Assembly (NCBI RefSeq): GCF_004361815.1
Contig: NZ_SNWA01000003.1
Location: 124,001-188,000 of the forward strand
From: Paraburkholderia sp. BL10I2N1
GTDB lineage: Bacteria; Pseudomonadota; Gammaproteobacteria; Burkholderiales; Burkholderiaceae
Length of the DNA: 64,000 nucleotides
Reading direction: 5' to 3'
In this document: piece by piece, positions 47,998 through 57,357 of the stretch
Numbering within the stretch: the first letter of the stretch is position 1
How the letters are laid out: each line of letters begins with the position of its first letter
Program-made: the position numbers and the translations under genes
Notes under the pieces: model-generated
Database searches by the model: none
The model's input: the letters and a program-made list of their open reading frames with translations, nothing else
Told to the model about the DNA's origin: nothing

Positions 47998-48671
47998 AGA
48001 TGTCGGTTTGGCCAGTGTGGTTGGGGTAGCGAGCTGATTACAAATCCGCAGTCATGCAGTTCTGGAATCAGGCGGGAAAGCGCCATGAGGGTCTGGTCGC
48101 GCAGCCCAGCATGACAGCACCGTCCTGACTCGCCGGGAGGACATCCGTCGTGCAAGAGCACAATTGCGCCAGGCCGGACAGAGGCCAGCACTGCGCTGAC
48201 AATCGCATCGACGCCGGGGCGAGACCAGTCACGCGGGTCGACCGACCAGTCAAGAGCCGCCAGCCCCGCCTTTGCCGTTTCAACGACCACTTCGTCCGTC
48301 CATATTCCGTAAGGGGCACGCATATGCCGAACTGTGGCCTGGGGACACGCCATCCGGATGATCCTGTTCGCGTCCAATATTTCGCGTCGTACTTCATCAG
48401 GTTCGCATCTGGACAAATCCGGATGAGTCATCGTGTGATTGGCAATCTCGTGTCCCTCGGCGATCATTCGCTGGATCAGCTTCGGCTGGTCCTCTACGTA
48501 CGCACCGATGACGCAGAACGTTGCTGGCACCCGGTGTTCTGCCAGCACATCGAGGACGTCCGGTGTGCAAAGTGGATTAGGGCCGTCGTCAAACGTCAAG
48601 TAGACGTCGCGACGTCCGGCGCGATCGTGGCACTCGTCGCGCGCCTCGGATACGCAATCGAGGACCTTCAC
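47994..48671 (-). CDS. nodB: chitooligosaccharide deacetylase NodB
   Basis: A 225-residue polysaccharide deacetylase. The metal/catalytic motifs TFDDGPN, NHTMTHPDL (HxxxH type), MRAPYG, LDWSVDPRDW and IVLLHDG are intact. It removes the terminal N-acetyl group before acylation by NodA. It starts with GTG, whose GTGA overlaps the stop of the nodA remnant. Confidence 0.97.
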   Translation of the reverse strand: MKVLDCVSEARDECHDRAGRRDVYLTFDDGPNPLCTPDVLDVLAEHRVPATFCVIGAYVEDQPKLIQRMIAEGHEIANHTMTHPDLSRCEPDEVRREILDANRIIRMACPQATVRHMRAPYGIWTDEVVVETAKAGLAALDWSVDPRDWSRPGVDAIVSAVLASVRPGAIVLLHDGCPPGESGRCCHAGLRDQTLMALSRLIPELHDCGFVISSLPQPHWPNRHL

Positions 48672-48811
48672 AGATCTGGCCCGTTTCGTTCAATTATCGA
48701 GCCAGTAGGCGGCTCCGCGGTCGATCGTCCCATCCGGAAGGCCGCGACGGGCACGGTTTCGGTAAGCTTAGGTGGCGTGTCGAGAGATACATCCGAAAGT
48801 GTGGGCATCAT
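48668..48811 (-). pseudogene. nodA: C-terminal remnant of nodA
   Basis: A 47-codon frame ending RNGPDL. Its sequence (TLSDVSLDTPPKLTETVPVA, ...SIIERNGPDL) matches the last residues of rhizobial NodA as I recall it (TLPDVRLDLPPTRTEDV..., TTIERNGPEL). The N-terminal three quarters, including the acyltransferase core, are gone. The stop overlaps the nodB start as in intact nodAB, and a nod box stands 115 bases upstream. Confidence 0.85.
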
Positions 48812-48925
48812 GGAGACATACCTAAATCTGTCGTACTACTTAGGTTTATAAATATGAAGTATTCGATCAATCAACTGCGATTTCCATTTCCGCGACGACG
48901 GGTTTCACTGTGCAACACAACAATT

Positions 48926-48972
48926 GATTTGTAAAATTGATTGTGTTGATGCCTTTCATTTATAGCGTGGAT
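48926..48972 (-). promoter_or_regulatory. nod box (NodD-binding promoter element)
   Basis: On the minus strand a 47-base element starts ATCCAC and contains GGCATCAACACAATCAATTT and TACAAATC, fitting the nod box consensus with its ATC-N9-GAT type half-sites. It drives the nodA remnant-nodBCIJ operon in response to NodD and flavonoids. No nodD gene is in the window. Confidence 0.8.
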
Positions 48973-49059
48973 ACGTTGAGAATGGCGTTTTACATCAAGT
49001 GGATGAAATGGGTGACAGATCTTGCCCTACCCAAATAATTGTTGAGCGCGTGTGCAGTT

Positions 49060-49290
49060 CGCGATGACCGACCCAACGGTGTCGGACAGAACGCGCAGAT
49101 GGTAGTCAAACGATATCTGGAACCCATTGCGGAGCCGGTGTTTCATGAGGATCCCTGTGGATATCGTCCCGGCGGGCGGCGCATCAATCACTTTCGGCTG
49201 CACGGCAGCGATGCTGGCGTTACGCTTGGGTGCTCGATCTCGACATCAAGGGGTTCTTGGCAGATCAAGGAGGAGTTACGGAGGCGCATG
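49060..49290 (+). pseudogene. group II intron reverse transcriptase fragment
   Basis: AQMVVKRYLEPIAEPVFHEDPCGYRPG and, in another frame, WVLDLDIKGF are segments of group II intron maturase/reverse transcriptase. The rest of the protein and the intron RNA domains are absent. It is a dead fragment near the nod box. Confidence 0.8.
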
Positions 49291-49603
49291 CATGGACCGA
49301 TCACTGTCTGATTTGTTGCATTGGCGACATTTAGTGTTCGGTTCCACTCTGTAGCGAACTCTCGTTACTCACTGAAAAGAACACGGAATTCCCATCCCGA
49401 GGATTTTCTGCGCTGCCGGCGCGATCATTGCATGTCTCCTGACAGAGGCATAAACCTACCCTTCAGCCAAGCGCAAGTCGGCCGGACTCACTAGTGCGTT
49501 GAGCCGGATGAATCGCAGCGAATTCGCCGCGATGGATCGGAATACTTCCATTTCAATGGGAACGCCTGCTTATTGTATTGACGGTGGTAACGCATGAGCT
49601 TTG
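49291..49603. other. non-coding gap before the IS630 remnant
   Basis: About 310 bases with no gene, promoter or repeat that I can support. It probably holds residual mobile-element sequence. Confidence 0.4.
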
Positions 49604-50548
49604 TCAAGATCGTTGGTGCTGGTAATACGCCAGGCGTAACGAGGTCTCGTTACGGGAAGACCAGTTTTCGAGCTGATTCAGCCATGACGAATACGAGGGG
49701 GTGTAATGTATCGAGACTTTCGGCTGGTCAGCCAAAAATGTTTGAACGGCGTCGGTTTTGTGGCTGCTCACGTTGTCGTAGATCACGTGAATCTCCTTTC
49801 CACGTGGCAATGCCGACACCACTTCGGCGAGGAACGCAGCAAACTGGGCGCTGGTATGGCGTGGCGCGGTTTTACCCAGCACTTCACCGGTGGCGACATT
49901 CAATGCAGCGAACAGGCTCACGGTGCCGTTGCGCTTGTATTCGAAGCCATGGCTCTCGGCGCGTCCGGCCGAGAGCGGCAACATCTGGTCTTTGCGATCC
50001 AGCGCTTAGATGGCTGTCTTCTCGTCCACGCAGAACACCACCGCACGCAACGGCCGATTAATGTACTGCCCGATCACATCGGCGGCCTTGATCTCAAAGT
50101 CCGGATCGTTGGACACCATGTGGGTATCGAGACGATGTGGCCGAATGTCGCGCTTGCGCCAGAAACGTTGCACCGTCACGAAGGCCATGCCCCACTGTGC
50201 CGCCAGTTTGCGGCTGCTCCAGTGCGTCGAGTCGTCGGCCCGATTGCATCGCAGCGTGTAGTCGAGCACTCTCGCTTCAAGGCCCGTCAGGTCAAGTCGC
50301 GGCGCCCGGCGTGGATGTCTGCCGTACAGGGCGGCCAACCGCTCACGCTCACTGGCGAAACGTGTTTGCCACGTTGTGATGAAACGCGAATCGCATCGCA
50401 ATTCGGCCATGATCGCCGCGCGCGAGGCCCCTTCGTCGAGCAGCAAGATCAACCGCGCACGCCTCACCTAGCGAACGGCCGTCGTGCGGCTGCGCTGCGT
50501 CGACATCAGTTCTTCGCGCTCGGTTTCATTCAGATTCATTTTGCCCAT
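49604..50548 (-). pseudogene. IS630-family transposase with internal stops
   Basis: The start MGKMNLNETEREELMSTQRS meets a TAG, then ARLILLLDEGASRAAIMAELRCDS (helix-turn-helix) and RAVVFCVDEKTAI, where a TAA replaces an expected glutamine. The catalytic part IHVIYDNVSSHK...IHYTPSYSSWLNQLENW continues. The C-terminus diverges at ENWSSRNE. At least two nonsense changes make the transposase inactive. Confidence 0.88.
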
Positions 50549-50610
50549 GCACTATTAGATCACTGCAATTTCATTGGTTCAACGGACTAGGGACGTTAAC
50601 TCTGTGCAAA

Positions 50611-50647
50611 TGCCCGCGCACGTTTCAGGCTCTCATATTCGCGGGCA
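50611..50647 (+). promoter_or_regulatory. hairpin upstream of the TPP enzyme
   Basis: TGCCCGCG and CGCGGGCA pair over a 21-base loop, 36 bases before the start codon. It could be a 5' leader structure or an IS-associated terminator; nothing decides between them. Confidence 0.35.
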
Positions 50648-50682
50648 TCAGATCGCTTTACTGAATCAATCGGAGAATAATC

Positions 50683-52335
50683 TTGAAAGTTTCTGAATAC
50701 TTGCTTCGCTTTATCAAAAATGCTGGGATTTCCCGCGTTTTCGGGATCCCAGGCCGCGAGAACGCGCACATACTGTTTAATGAAGTGGATGGCATAGATT
50801 TTGTCACGGGGCGAGTGGAGTTTAATGCCGGAGTAGCAGCTGAATTCTCAGGCCGATGCATGCTGCGCCCGCAGATTGTTTTCTGCACGATGGGGCCCGG
50901 CGCGACAAATATGGTAACAGCAGCCGCATCGGCCCACCTCAACCATTCGCCGCTGTTAATCGTGTCCGCACAACTGGAACGGGATGATCGCCACTACAAC
51001 ATAACCCATCAATGTGTGGATCAACGCGCCATTTTTGCGCCGGTCACGAAGCTTTCGTTGGAGTTGGAAAATCCCGAGGATCTTCCAGACATTCTGCAGC
51101 ACGCGTTCTCCGTCATGATGACCGATCCACCGGGGCCTGTGCATCTGAGTATTCCGGCCGATATTTATTCGACGAGCCACCCACGATTGGTCGCTGACGA
51201 GTTCCCGGAGGTATCAAACAAGCTTTTATGGCCCCGTTCCACTCTTGGCGCGTCTAGCGTTAGAGCAGTTATCGAGCGCTTGCGGAAAGCGGAACGTCCA
51301 ATATGCTTGATCGGCCATGAAGTCATCAGAGCGGGCGCAGAGCGCGCGCTAGTGGACTTTTGTAAAAGGTGGAATATACCGATGATGGCGTCTGCAAACG
51401 CCAAGGGTTTCCTATCCATGACGGATCCCCTATACATCGGTTCAGCAAGCCCATACATGGAAGGAATACTCGGCTACGCGACAGCGCTCGACGACGTCTT
51501 CAATGAGGTCGACCTTATCCTGAACTTCGGTTATCAGTACGTCGACGATATCTTGCCGAAGATGTGGTGCCGCGGAAAACGTAAGGAAGTAATTCACATT
51601 TCGGCTCATTCCGTGGACGCAATAAAGGAAAATTATCGGTTCAACTTCGAGGTGACGTCGAACATCCTCGATGCGCTTCAGCAACTGGGTGAATATGCAG
51701 CCACCCCTAAGCAGCTCTTTCCTGCCGATAAGTTGAAGACGACAATACAAGCGCATCGCCGACGCAGAAGTTCGTACGGGCGGCTCAATCCCATCGAGGT
51801 GGTGGAGGCCGTCAACAAGAATATCGGTAGGGGTAAGTTTATAACGGACATCGGATACTACCGTCATCACGCGATTCTTTTCAGTGAGCCGACTAGCACG
51901 AGCCAATTCTTTACCGATGCTGGCCTCTCCAGCTTCGGGAGCGGGCTTGCAAGCGCGATAGGAGCGCAATTTGTTGACCCGGACAACTCTGTGTTTCTTA
52001 TTGCAGGCGATGGCGGGTTTCACTCCGGGAGTTGCGATCTAGAAACAGTGGCCCGTCATAGGCTCCCTATCGTCATGCTGATCTTGAACAACAACGCGTT
52101 CGGGCTAATTGAACGGTATCAGGAGCGGGGAGGGAACGGAGCGAACAAAGCCATCTTGAGGTTCGGGAGCGTGGACTTCACAGCGCTTGCGAAGGCAAAC
52201 GGCGTCGCTGGCACACGGGCTAGCTCATTCGAAGAGCTTGATACCGTTATTGCAGGCCGCGATCGCAGTAAGCCGATTTTGATCGAGATACCACTCGAGT
52301 ATGCCGAGGGAGACGAATTCAGAGAGTCGTTCTAA
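50683..52335 (+). CDS. acetolactate-synthase-like TPP-dependent enzyme
   Basis: A 550-residue thiamine-diphosphate enzyme. The cofactor-activating glutamate lies in TGRVEFNAGVAAEF, and the TPP/Mg motif is GDGGFHSGSCDLE...ILNNNAFG. The central domain looks like other decarboxylase/ALS proteins. Start is TTG with CGGAG 8 bases upstream. GC content is visibly lower than in the nif genes, suggesting separate acquisition. The substrate is unknown; a role beside the methyltransferase at 54909 is possible. Confidence 0.88.
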   Translation: MKVSEYLLRFIKNAGISRVFGIPGRENAHILFNEVDGIDFVTGRVEFNAGVAAEFSGRCMLRPQIVFCTMGPGATNMVTAAASAHLNHSPLLIVSAQLERDDRHYNITHQCVDQRAIFAPVTKLSLELENPEDLPDILQHAFSVMMTDPPGPVHLSIPADIYSTSHPRLVADEFPEVSNKLLWPRSTLGASSVRAVIERLRKAERPICLIGHEVIRAGAERALVDFCKRWNIPMMASANAKGFLSMTDPLYIGSASPYMEGILGYATALDDVFNEVDLILNFGYQYVDDILPKMWCRGKRKEVIHISAHSVDAIKENYRFNFEVTSNILDALQQLGEYAATPKQLFPADKLKTTIQAHRRRRSSYGRLNPIEVVEAVNKNIGRGKFITDIGYYRHHAILFSEPTSTSQFFTDAGLSSFGSGLASAIGAQFVDPDNSVFLIAGDGGFHSGSCDLETVARHRLPIVMLILNNNAFGLIERYQERGGNGANKAILRFGSVDFTALAKANGVAGTRASSFEELDTVIAGRDRSKPILIEIPLEYAEGDEFRESF

Positions 52336-52590
52336 CATTACAGCCTCGGTTATTTTTCCCTATACCAATGGCCAATACCGTCGGTGAAGCTTTTGGTCAG
52401 CGAAACAAAATGAGTTGCGTAACGCGCAATTGTAAGTTACCAGCCCCAAACCCCATGTGTTAAACGTTAAGAGTATGAATTGGGGACGGAGTATTTATGA
52501 AGACGCAGTCGCAACGGAAGGTGGAGAGCGCATCGAATGGCATCGATTACTTCGTCATCCTTGAACAATTTGTTTCTCGTGCCATCGGCG
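52336..52590. other. non-coding gap after the TPP enzyme
   Basis: About 255 AT-richer bases without a supported gene. The 3' part probably belongs to the IS5-type remnant that follows. Confidence 0.35.
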
Positions 52591-52728
52591 TCACGCCGGC
52601 ACGTCGGCGGCAATGCAGAAGTTGAGCAAGGCAGCGAGATTAAGGCACAAGGAAGCCGCAGCTTCCTGAGGATCGTCCGAAGGTTGTGGTCGGCGCCGCA
52701 CAGCACTGCGTGCATCGCTTTCCCTAGC
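52591..52728 (-). pseudogene. IS5-type transposase, C-terminal half
   Basis: KAMHAVLCGADHNLRTILRKLRLPCAL is the end of an IS5-type transposase; a frame change precedes its stop. The first half is at 54673-54880, and an IS1634-type element sits between the two. Joining the two at the 6-base duplicated target restores the reading ALGKAMH. Confidence 0.75.
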
Positions 52729-54672
52729 CCGAGCTTTGACTTCTCAAATAGCCGGAATCCGCATCAGTGCTGGGTTTCGGCTATTTTCTGGGACTATCAT
52801 GTAGCCATGTAAATTAGTATTTTTATATTGAAGTTCTTTGAATATTTGCTTTAATCAGTGTTCATGTATATCGAACACGTCCCCAACCGCAACTCACCGC
52901 CCGCCATCCTGTTGCGCGAGTCCTACCGCGACGGCAACAAGGTGAAGAAGCGCACCCTGGCCAACCTCTCATCGCTGCCCGCCGAGGTCATCGAAGGACT
53001 GAAGGTGCTGCTGCGCGGTGGCGTGGCAGTGCCCTCGGCTGAAGAGGCCTTCGTGATCGAGCGCAGCCTGCCGCACGGGCATGTGGCCGCGGTGCTGGGC
53101 GCGGCGCGTGCCTGCGGCGCCGAGCAGTGGTTTGCGCCTGCACCGGCCGCACTGCGCGCGGTGCTCATGGCGCTGCTGGTGGCGCGGGTGGTGTCTCCCG
53201 CTTCGAAGCTCGCCACCCATCGCATGTTGCGCGACGAGACGGCGACCCACTCGTTGTCGCGCCTCCTGAGCCTGGGGGACGTCGAACTCGAGCAGGCGTA
53301 CGCCGCGCTAGACTGGCTGGGCGAGGCCCAGGAAGACATCGAGAAGCGGCTGGCGAGCAAGCATCTGGCCGGCAGCATGCTGGTGCTCTATGACCTCACG
53401 TCCACGTGGGTGACCGGAGACTGCTGCGAGCTTGCCGCGCGCGGCTACAGCCGCGATGGCAAGCGCGACGATCCGCAGATCGTGTTCGGGTTGGTTTGCA
53501 CTCCTGAAGGCTGTCCGGTGGCCGTCGAGGTGTTTGCCGGCAACACCGCCGATCCGGCTACCGTGGCCTCGCAGGTGGAGAAACTGCGGGACCGCTATGG
53601 CATCGGCAAGATCGCCTGGGTGGGCGACCGGGGCATGCTCACGCAGGCGCGCATCGACACGGTATTGCGCCCGGCGGGGCTGGACTGGGTGAGCAGCCTG
53701 CGCGCGCCGCAGGTGAGCGCGCTTGCCCAGGAGAAGGGGCCTTTCCAGCCCTCGCTCTTTGACGAGCGCAACCTGCTGGAGGTAACCAGCGAGGCGTTCC
53801 CCGGTGAGCGGCTCATCGTGTGCCGCAATCCGTTGCTGGCCGAGGAGCGGACCCGCAAACGCGAGGACTTGCTGCAGGCCACTGAAGCCGAGCTGGTGAA
53901 GATCGCCGAAGCGACCACGCGTGCCCGCAACCGCCTCAAGGGCGCCGATGCCATTGCCCTGCGCGTGGGCCGCGTCATCGACCACTACAGGATGGCCAAG
54001 CACTTCGAGCTGAGCTTCGCCGACGAGGGCTTCACGTGGACGCGCAAGGCCGATCAGATCCGGCAAGAGGCGGCGCTCGATGGCCTGTATGTGGTGCGCA
54101 CCAGCGTGCCCGAACAGGACCTGCCGGCCGAAGCGGCCGTGACGGCGTACAAGGGCCTGGCGGTCGTGGAGCGCGCCTTCCGGTCGCTCAAGACAGTCGA
54201 TCTGAACGTGCGCCCCATATTCCACTGGAACGCCGAGCGTGTACGGGCGCACGTCTTCCTGTGCATGCTCGCCTACTACGTCGAATGGCACATGCGCGAG
54301 ACGTTGAAGCCGATGCTGTTTGACGACGAATACATCGAGCTCGCACGCGCAACCCGGCCCTCGCCCGTGGCCAAGGCACGACGTTCGGACCAGGCAAAAG
54401 CAAAGGATGCCACGCGGCTTGGCGAGGACGGCTTGCCCGTCCATAGCTTCCGCACGCTGCTCGATGATCTGGCCACGCTCGCCTACAACGTCTGCCACAC
54501 ATCTCTGAACCCGGACGCAAAGATCGTGATGATCACGCGGCCCACACCCGTTCAGGAAAAGGCCTTCCGCCTGCTCAACATCAGCCCTGTTTGTACCCAG
54601 TAACCGACTCCCCCCGACACGCGTAACCGCGGCAAGTCAAGGACTTGCGCGCGCCGCGTGCTCAAAGTTCGG
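52729..54672 (+). mobile_element. IS1634-family insertion sequence, complete
   Basis: A 1944-base element. Its ends are inverted repeats (CCGAGCTTTGA on the left; CCGAACTTTGA read inward from the right). A direct repeat CCTAGC flanks it at 52723-52728 and 54673-54678, the target duplication. One intact transposase gene fills it. It interrupted an IS5-type transposase gene. Confidence 0.85.
52858..54603 (+). CDS. IS1634-family transposase
   Basis: A 581-residue DDE transposase (IS4-like superfamily): YDLTSTWVTGDCCELAARGYSRDGKRDDPQIVFGL with the first aspartate, IAWVGDRGMLTQARID with the second, and the Glu region in YKGLAVVERAFRSLKTVDLNVRPIFHW. No stops or frameshifts; the IS looks recently active. 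Confidence 0.93.
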   Translation: MFMYIEHVPNRNSPPAILLRESYRDGNKVKKRTLANLSSLPAEVIEGLKVLLRGGVAVPSAEEAFVIERSLPHGHVAAVLGAARACGAEQWFAPAPAALRAVLMALLVARVVSPASKLATHRMLRDETATHSLSRLLSLGDVELEQAYAALDWLGEAQEDIEKRLASKHLAGSMLVLYDLTSTWVTGDCCELAARGYSRDGKRDDPQIVFGLVCTPEGCPVAVEVFAGNTADPATVASQVEKLRDRYGIGKIAWVGDRGMLTQARIDTVLRPAGLDWVSSLRAPQVSALAQEKGPFQPSLFDERNLLEVTSEAFPGERLIVCRNPLLAEERTRKREDLLQATEAELVKIAEATTRARNRLKGADAIALRVGRVIDHYRMAKHFELSFADEGFTWTRKADQIRQEAALDGLYVVRTSVPEQDLPAEAAVTAYKGLAVVERAFRSLKTVDLNVRPIFHWNAERVRAHVFLCMLAYYVEWHMRETLKPMLFDDEYIELARATRPSPVAKARRSDQAKAKDATRLGEDGLPVHSFRTLLDDLATLAYNVCHTSLNPDAKIVMITRPTPVQEKAFRLLNISPVCTQ

Positions 54673-54880
54673 CCTAGCGCGTCTTTGAGCCAGTTGCGAT
54701 CGAGCATTCCGTCTGTGTTCACGAGACCGATCGCTGGCTCGATTGCGCTTCGCCGCCTAATCATCGCGCGTAGTCCGCGCGTGACGCCCGCCGCGAGCCC
54801 GGGTGGTATATCTTCACCCCGACGATGGCGACACCTTTATAGCCGCGGTCGACAATGGCGACTTCTTGAGCAGCCGGTAT
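54673..54880 (-). pseudogene. IS5-type transposase, N-terminal-side fragment
   Basis: Codes VAIVDRGYKGVAIVGVKIYHPG (one frame change) and RRRSAIEPAIGLVNTDGMLDRNWLKDALG, the DDE-Glu region of an IS5-type transposase. It runs into the IS1634 end and continues at 52728. Its 5' end is missing. Confidence 0.72.
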
Positions 54881-54908
54881 TGCTCATCTCGTTCTTCTGG
54901 AGTATCAG

Positions 54909-55817
54909 ATGCATCAAACCAATTTGATTGATCGAGCTAATTACATGATCCCAAGGTGGCACTTCGAGATGTTGCATGATTTCGCTCGGAATGCGGCAAT
55001 AGAGGCAGCAATCGCATCGTCTGATGTAGGCGGAAAGATTGTTGTGGAAATCGGAACTGAAGCGGGCCTCCCCGCGCTCCTATTCGCTAAATATGGTGCT
55101 AAAAGGGTATTCACATGTGAGGTGAATGAGCAAATCGCTAATGTGGCGAGGAAGATAATTCAGAAAAACAACTTTCAGGACCGTATCGTCGTCATTTCAA
55201 AGTCATCGAGGCAGGCTATTGTTGATTCTGACCTCCCTTCGGCGCCGGATATAATCTTCACCGAAACGTTGGATTGCGGCGTTGTCGGCGAGGGGTATGA
55301 AACGATCGCTCGAGATGTCCGCCAGATTGCGGGGCCTGGCACGATTGTGATGCCAGATCGCATTCAACAATTCGGTTTTCTATGTGCTGACGAAACAGCC
55401 TTTGAAAGAAATTCCGTGTTTAACCAATGTGGATTTGACTTTTCTATGTTTAACACGTTTTCTGAAAAATCGTATTTCCCTGTCAATCAAATGGTGCATG
55501 ATCCGATAAGGATTTCATCATTAATTCTTTTGAAGATATTTGACTATATGAATCCGAGCACTTCGGATGTTGTCGATCACAAAATTTTAATATGCAGATC
55601 CGGACTTTGTCACGGAATAACGTCATACTTCGATGCCTATTTTGGTAAGTTTCTTGTCACCTCGAGAGGTCTGACTAGTCATTGGGCGGCCGCTTTTCAC
55701 CCGTTGCGGGAACCTATGCTAGTCGAGTCAGGGCAGTACTATCAATTGAGGGTTGATAAAACAGGATTGATCGAGCTGAACCGCCCCGGATTTGATCTCA
55801 GGATTACCCACAAGTAA
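54909..55817 (+). CDS. PRMT-like methyltransferase, 3' end altered by IS insertion
   Basis: A 302-residue class I methyltransferase. Motif I is KIVVEIGTEAGLPALLFAKYGAKRVF, and ETLDCGVVGEGYETI fits the double-E loop of PRMT7/9-like arginine methyltransferases. CTGGAG precedes the ATG. The last residues (after GFD) come from the IS4 end inserted at 55797, and an IS3-type end lies directly behind the duplicated target, so the true C-terminus is lost. GC is low. Target unknown. Confidence 0.75.
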   Translation: MHQTNLIDRANYMIPRWHFEMLHDFARNAAIEAAIASSDVGGKIVVEIGTEAGLPALLFAKYGAKRVFTCEVNEQIANVARKIIQKNNFQDRIVVISKSSRQAIVDSDLPSAPDIIFTETLDCGVVGEGYETIARDVRQIAGPGTIVMPDRIQQFGFLCADETAFERNSVFNQCGFDFSMFNTFSEKSYFPVNQMVHDPIRISSLILLKIFDYMNPSTSDVVDHKILICRSGLCHGITSYFDAYFGKFLVTSRGLTSHWAAAFHPLREPMLVESGQYYQLRVDKTGLIELNRPGFDLRITHK

Positions 55818-57318
55818 TGTGATGGTGCTATTCGTTTTGCCTGAATATTCTGTACATCATCGTGATTTCGTGCAGGACAAGAAATCCACGCCAGATGACG
55901 GTAGGGCCAGGCGGACGATCATGCTTTCGAGCGAGATATCCGCCGAGTCTGGCGATCCACAAGATGACCTGCGCCAGTGATGGCGGTTTATCAGGTATTT
56001 CAGTACTGCCATGCGTACGACAGTAGAGGGCTCGCCACTCGATTGGCTGCAGCAATACTTCGCACGGCAGGTTGCCATCAAGCCTTGCAAGCAACATGGA
56101 GTACAGGATCCTCCAGCTTACGACGGCGAACAATGCGGTGGCGCGGACGAATCGATCGAGATTGCCAAATTGGCGGGCTTCAATGCGACAGCCACTTTTA
56201 AGCACACGATGCCACGATTCAATCGTCCATCGGCGCGCATACCATGCCAGACGCTCGAGGGCCTCTGCGTGTGTTTGCGTAGGCACCGAAGTCAGTAGAA
56301 GCCATTCCAATGGCTCTGCTCCTTCGTCTAAGTTCGTTTCCTGTGCATGAATTGCAAACACTTCAACTTCGGGAAGCTTCTCGCGACGACGATTTTGCGG
56401 CGGACGAAGGCGTACGGGCATGCAGCGCACAACCAGCCGTGCGGTGCGTGCCTGGCGGTTTTCGCGTGCAGGCACCTGCAGTTGCGCCTCTCCAAGCACT
56501 GGCGAGGCCAGCACGGTTTCCCACAAATATCGATCGGGGTGAGCAACGCGTCGGTTCCACGACGCGCGCACCAACCAGTCGACACCGGCAGGCCGCTGCG
56601 CCAGGAAAACGTCATAGACATCGCCTTCACGGTCGCTCACGCCGATGACATGCGTGCACGGACAGTGCGTCTTGAGTACGCCCAGTTGCTCGATGCCTTC
56701 GAGCCATTTTGCGCTCTCTTTCTGTTGTACGGTTCGTTGCCCGCGCAGATGTTTCTTGCCCAACTCCTCGTGCCTACGTATCCAGGTCTTCATCCCGATC
56801 AGCCCGAGTGGCAGCCCCTCTGGCGTGAGCGCAAGCAGACTGTGTATCAGGAAACCACGCACGTGTGGATCGGAGCCGTATCCCAGACCTTCGGTTGCCC
56901 GCAGATGAGACAAATTGAACTCGGTGGTGTCCTGAACAGCAAGGACGACTGGCACCTGTTGCATACGACACAGCGTTTGACCGATGTGCCCACCCAGCAC
57001 GCCATCGACATCCACGTGCGGGTTGTCGAAAAAACGATATGCCGCCTTCAGCTCCGAACCATTGAACGACTGCGGAAAAGAGCAATGTGGGCCCAACGAA
57101 AGCTTGCGTGCCAGCGTCACGAGCCGTCTGGTCAGGCGAGCGTCGCCGAGCTCGGCGGCGCCAAACTCTTCATTTGCCCAATCATCAAGGTCAGAGGTAT
57201 CCGACAATGCCCGGCATCACAGATCACGAACCGGATCAAAGTTAACATCGGTCGTCACCGTTTACAAGCCATCGCCCTTCAATCGCACAGTCGCGAGCGA
57301 CTTGTGGGTAATCCTGAG
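55797..57318 (-). mobile_element. IS4-family insertion sequence (IS50-like group), complete
   Basis: A 1522-base element with perfect 18-base inverted ends: CTCAGGATTACCCACAAG at the left and its complement at 57301-57318. It is flanked by a 9-base target duplication GGATTTGAT (55788-55796 and 57319-57327), the size typical of the group. It carries one intact transposase gene. Confidence 0.9.
55828..57207 (-). CDS. IS4-family transposase
   Basis: A 459-residue transposase of the Tn5/IS50-like group: AVQDTTEFNLSHLRATEGLGYG contains the first aspartate, VIGVSDREGDVYDVF the second, and WYARRWTIESWHRVLKSGCRIE the YREK-like glutamate region. Complete and without stops. Confidence 0.92.
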   Translation of the reverse strand: MSDTSDLDDWANEEFGAAELGDARLTRRLVTLARKLSLGPHCSFPQSFNGSELKAAYRFFDNPHVDVDGVLGGHIGQTLCRMQQVPVVLAVQDTTEFNLSHLRATEGLGYGSDPHVRGFLIHSLLALTPEGLPLGLIGMKTWIRRHEELGKKHLRGQRTVQQKESAKWLEGIEQLGVLKTHCPCTHVIGVSDREGDVYDVFLAQRPAGVDWLVRASWNRRVAHPDRYLWETVLASPVLGEAQLQVPARENRQARTARLVVRCMPVRLRPPQNRRREKLPEVEVFAIHAQETNLDEGAEPLEWLLLTSVPTQTHAEALERLAWYARRWTIESWHRVLKSGCRIEARQFGNLDRFVRATALFAVVSWRILYSMLLARLDGNLPCEVLLQPIEWRALYCRTHGSTEIPDKPPSLAQVILWIARLGGYLARKHDRPPGPTVIWRGFLVLHEITMMYRIFRQNE

Positions 57319-57357
57319 GGATTTGATGGAGGCTCCAACTCTTGAGAAAATGGAGCC

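Noticed and set aside
52770..54600. IS1634 ends at CTGGGT/ACCCAG
   Set aside because: Only six bases match and the stop codon would lie outside; the CCGARCTTTGA ends with the CCTAGC duplication explain the insertion better.
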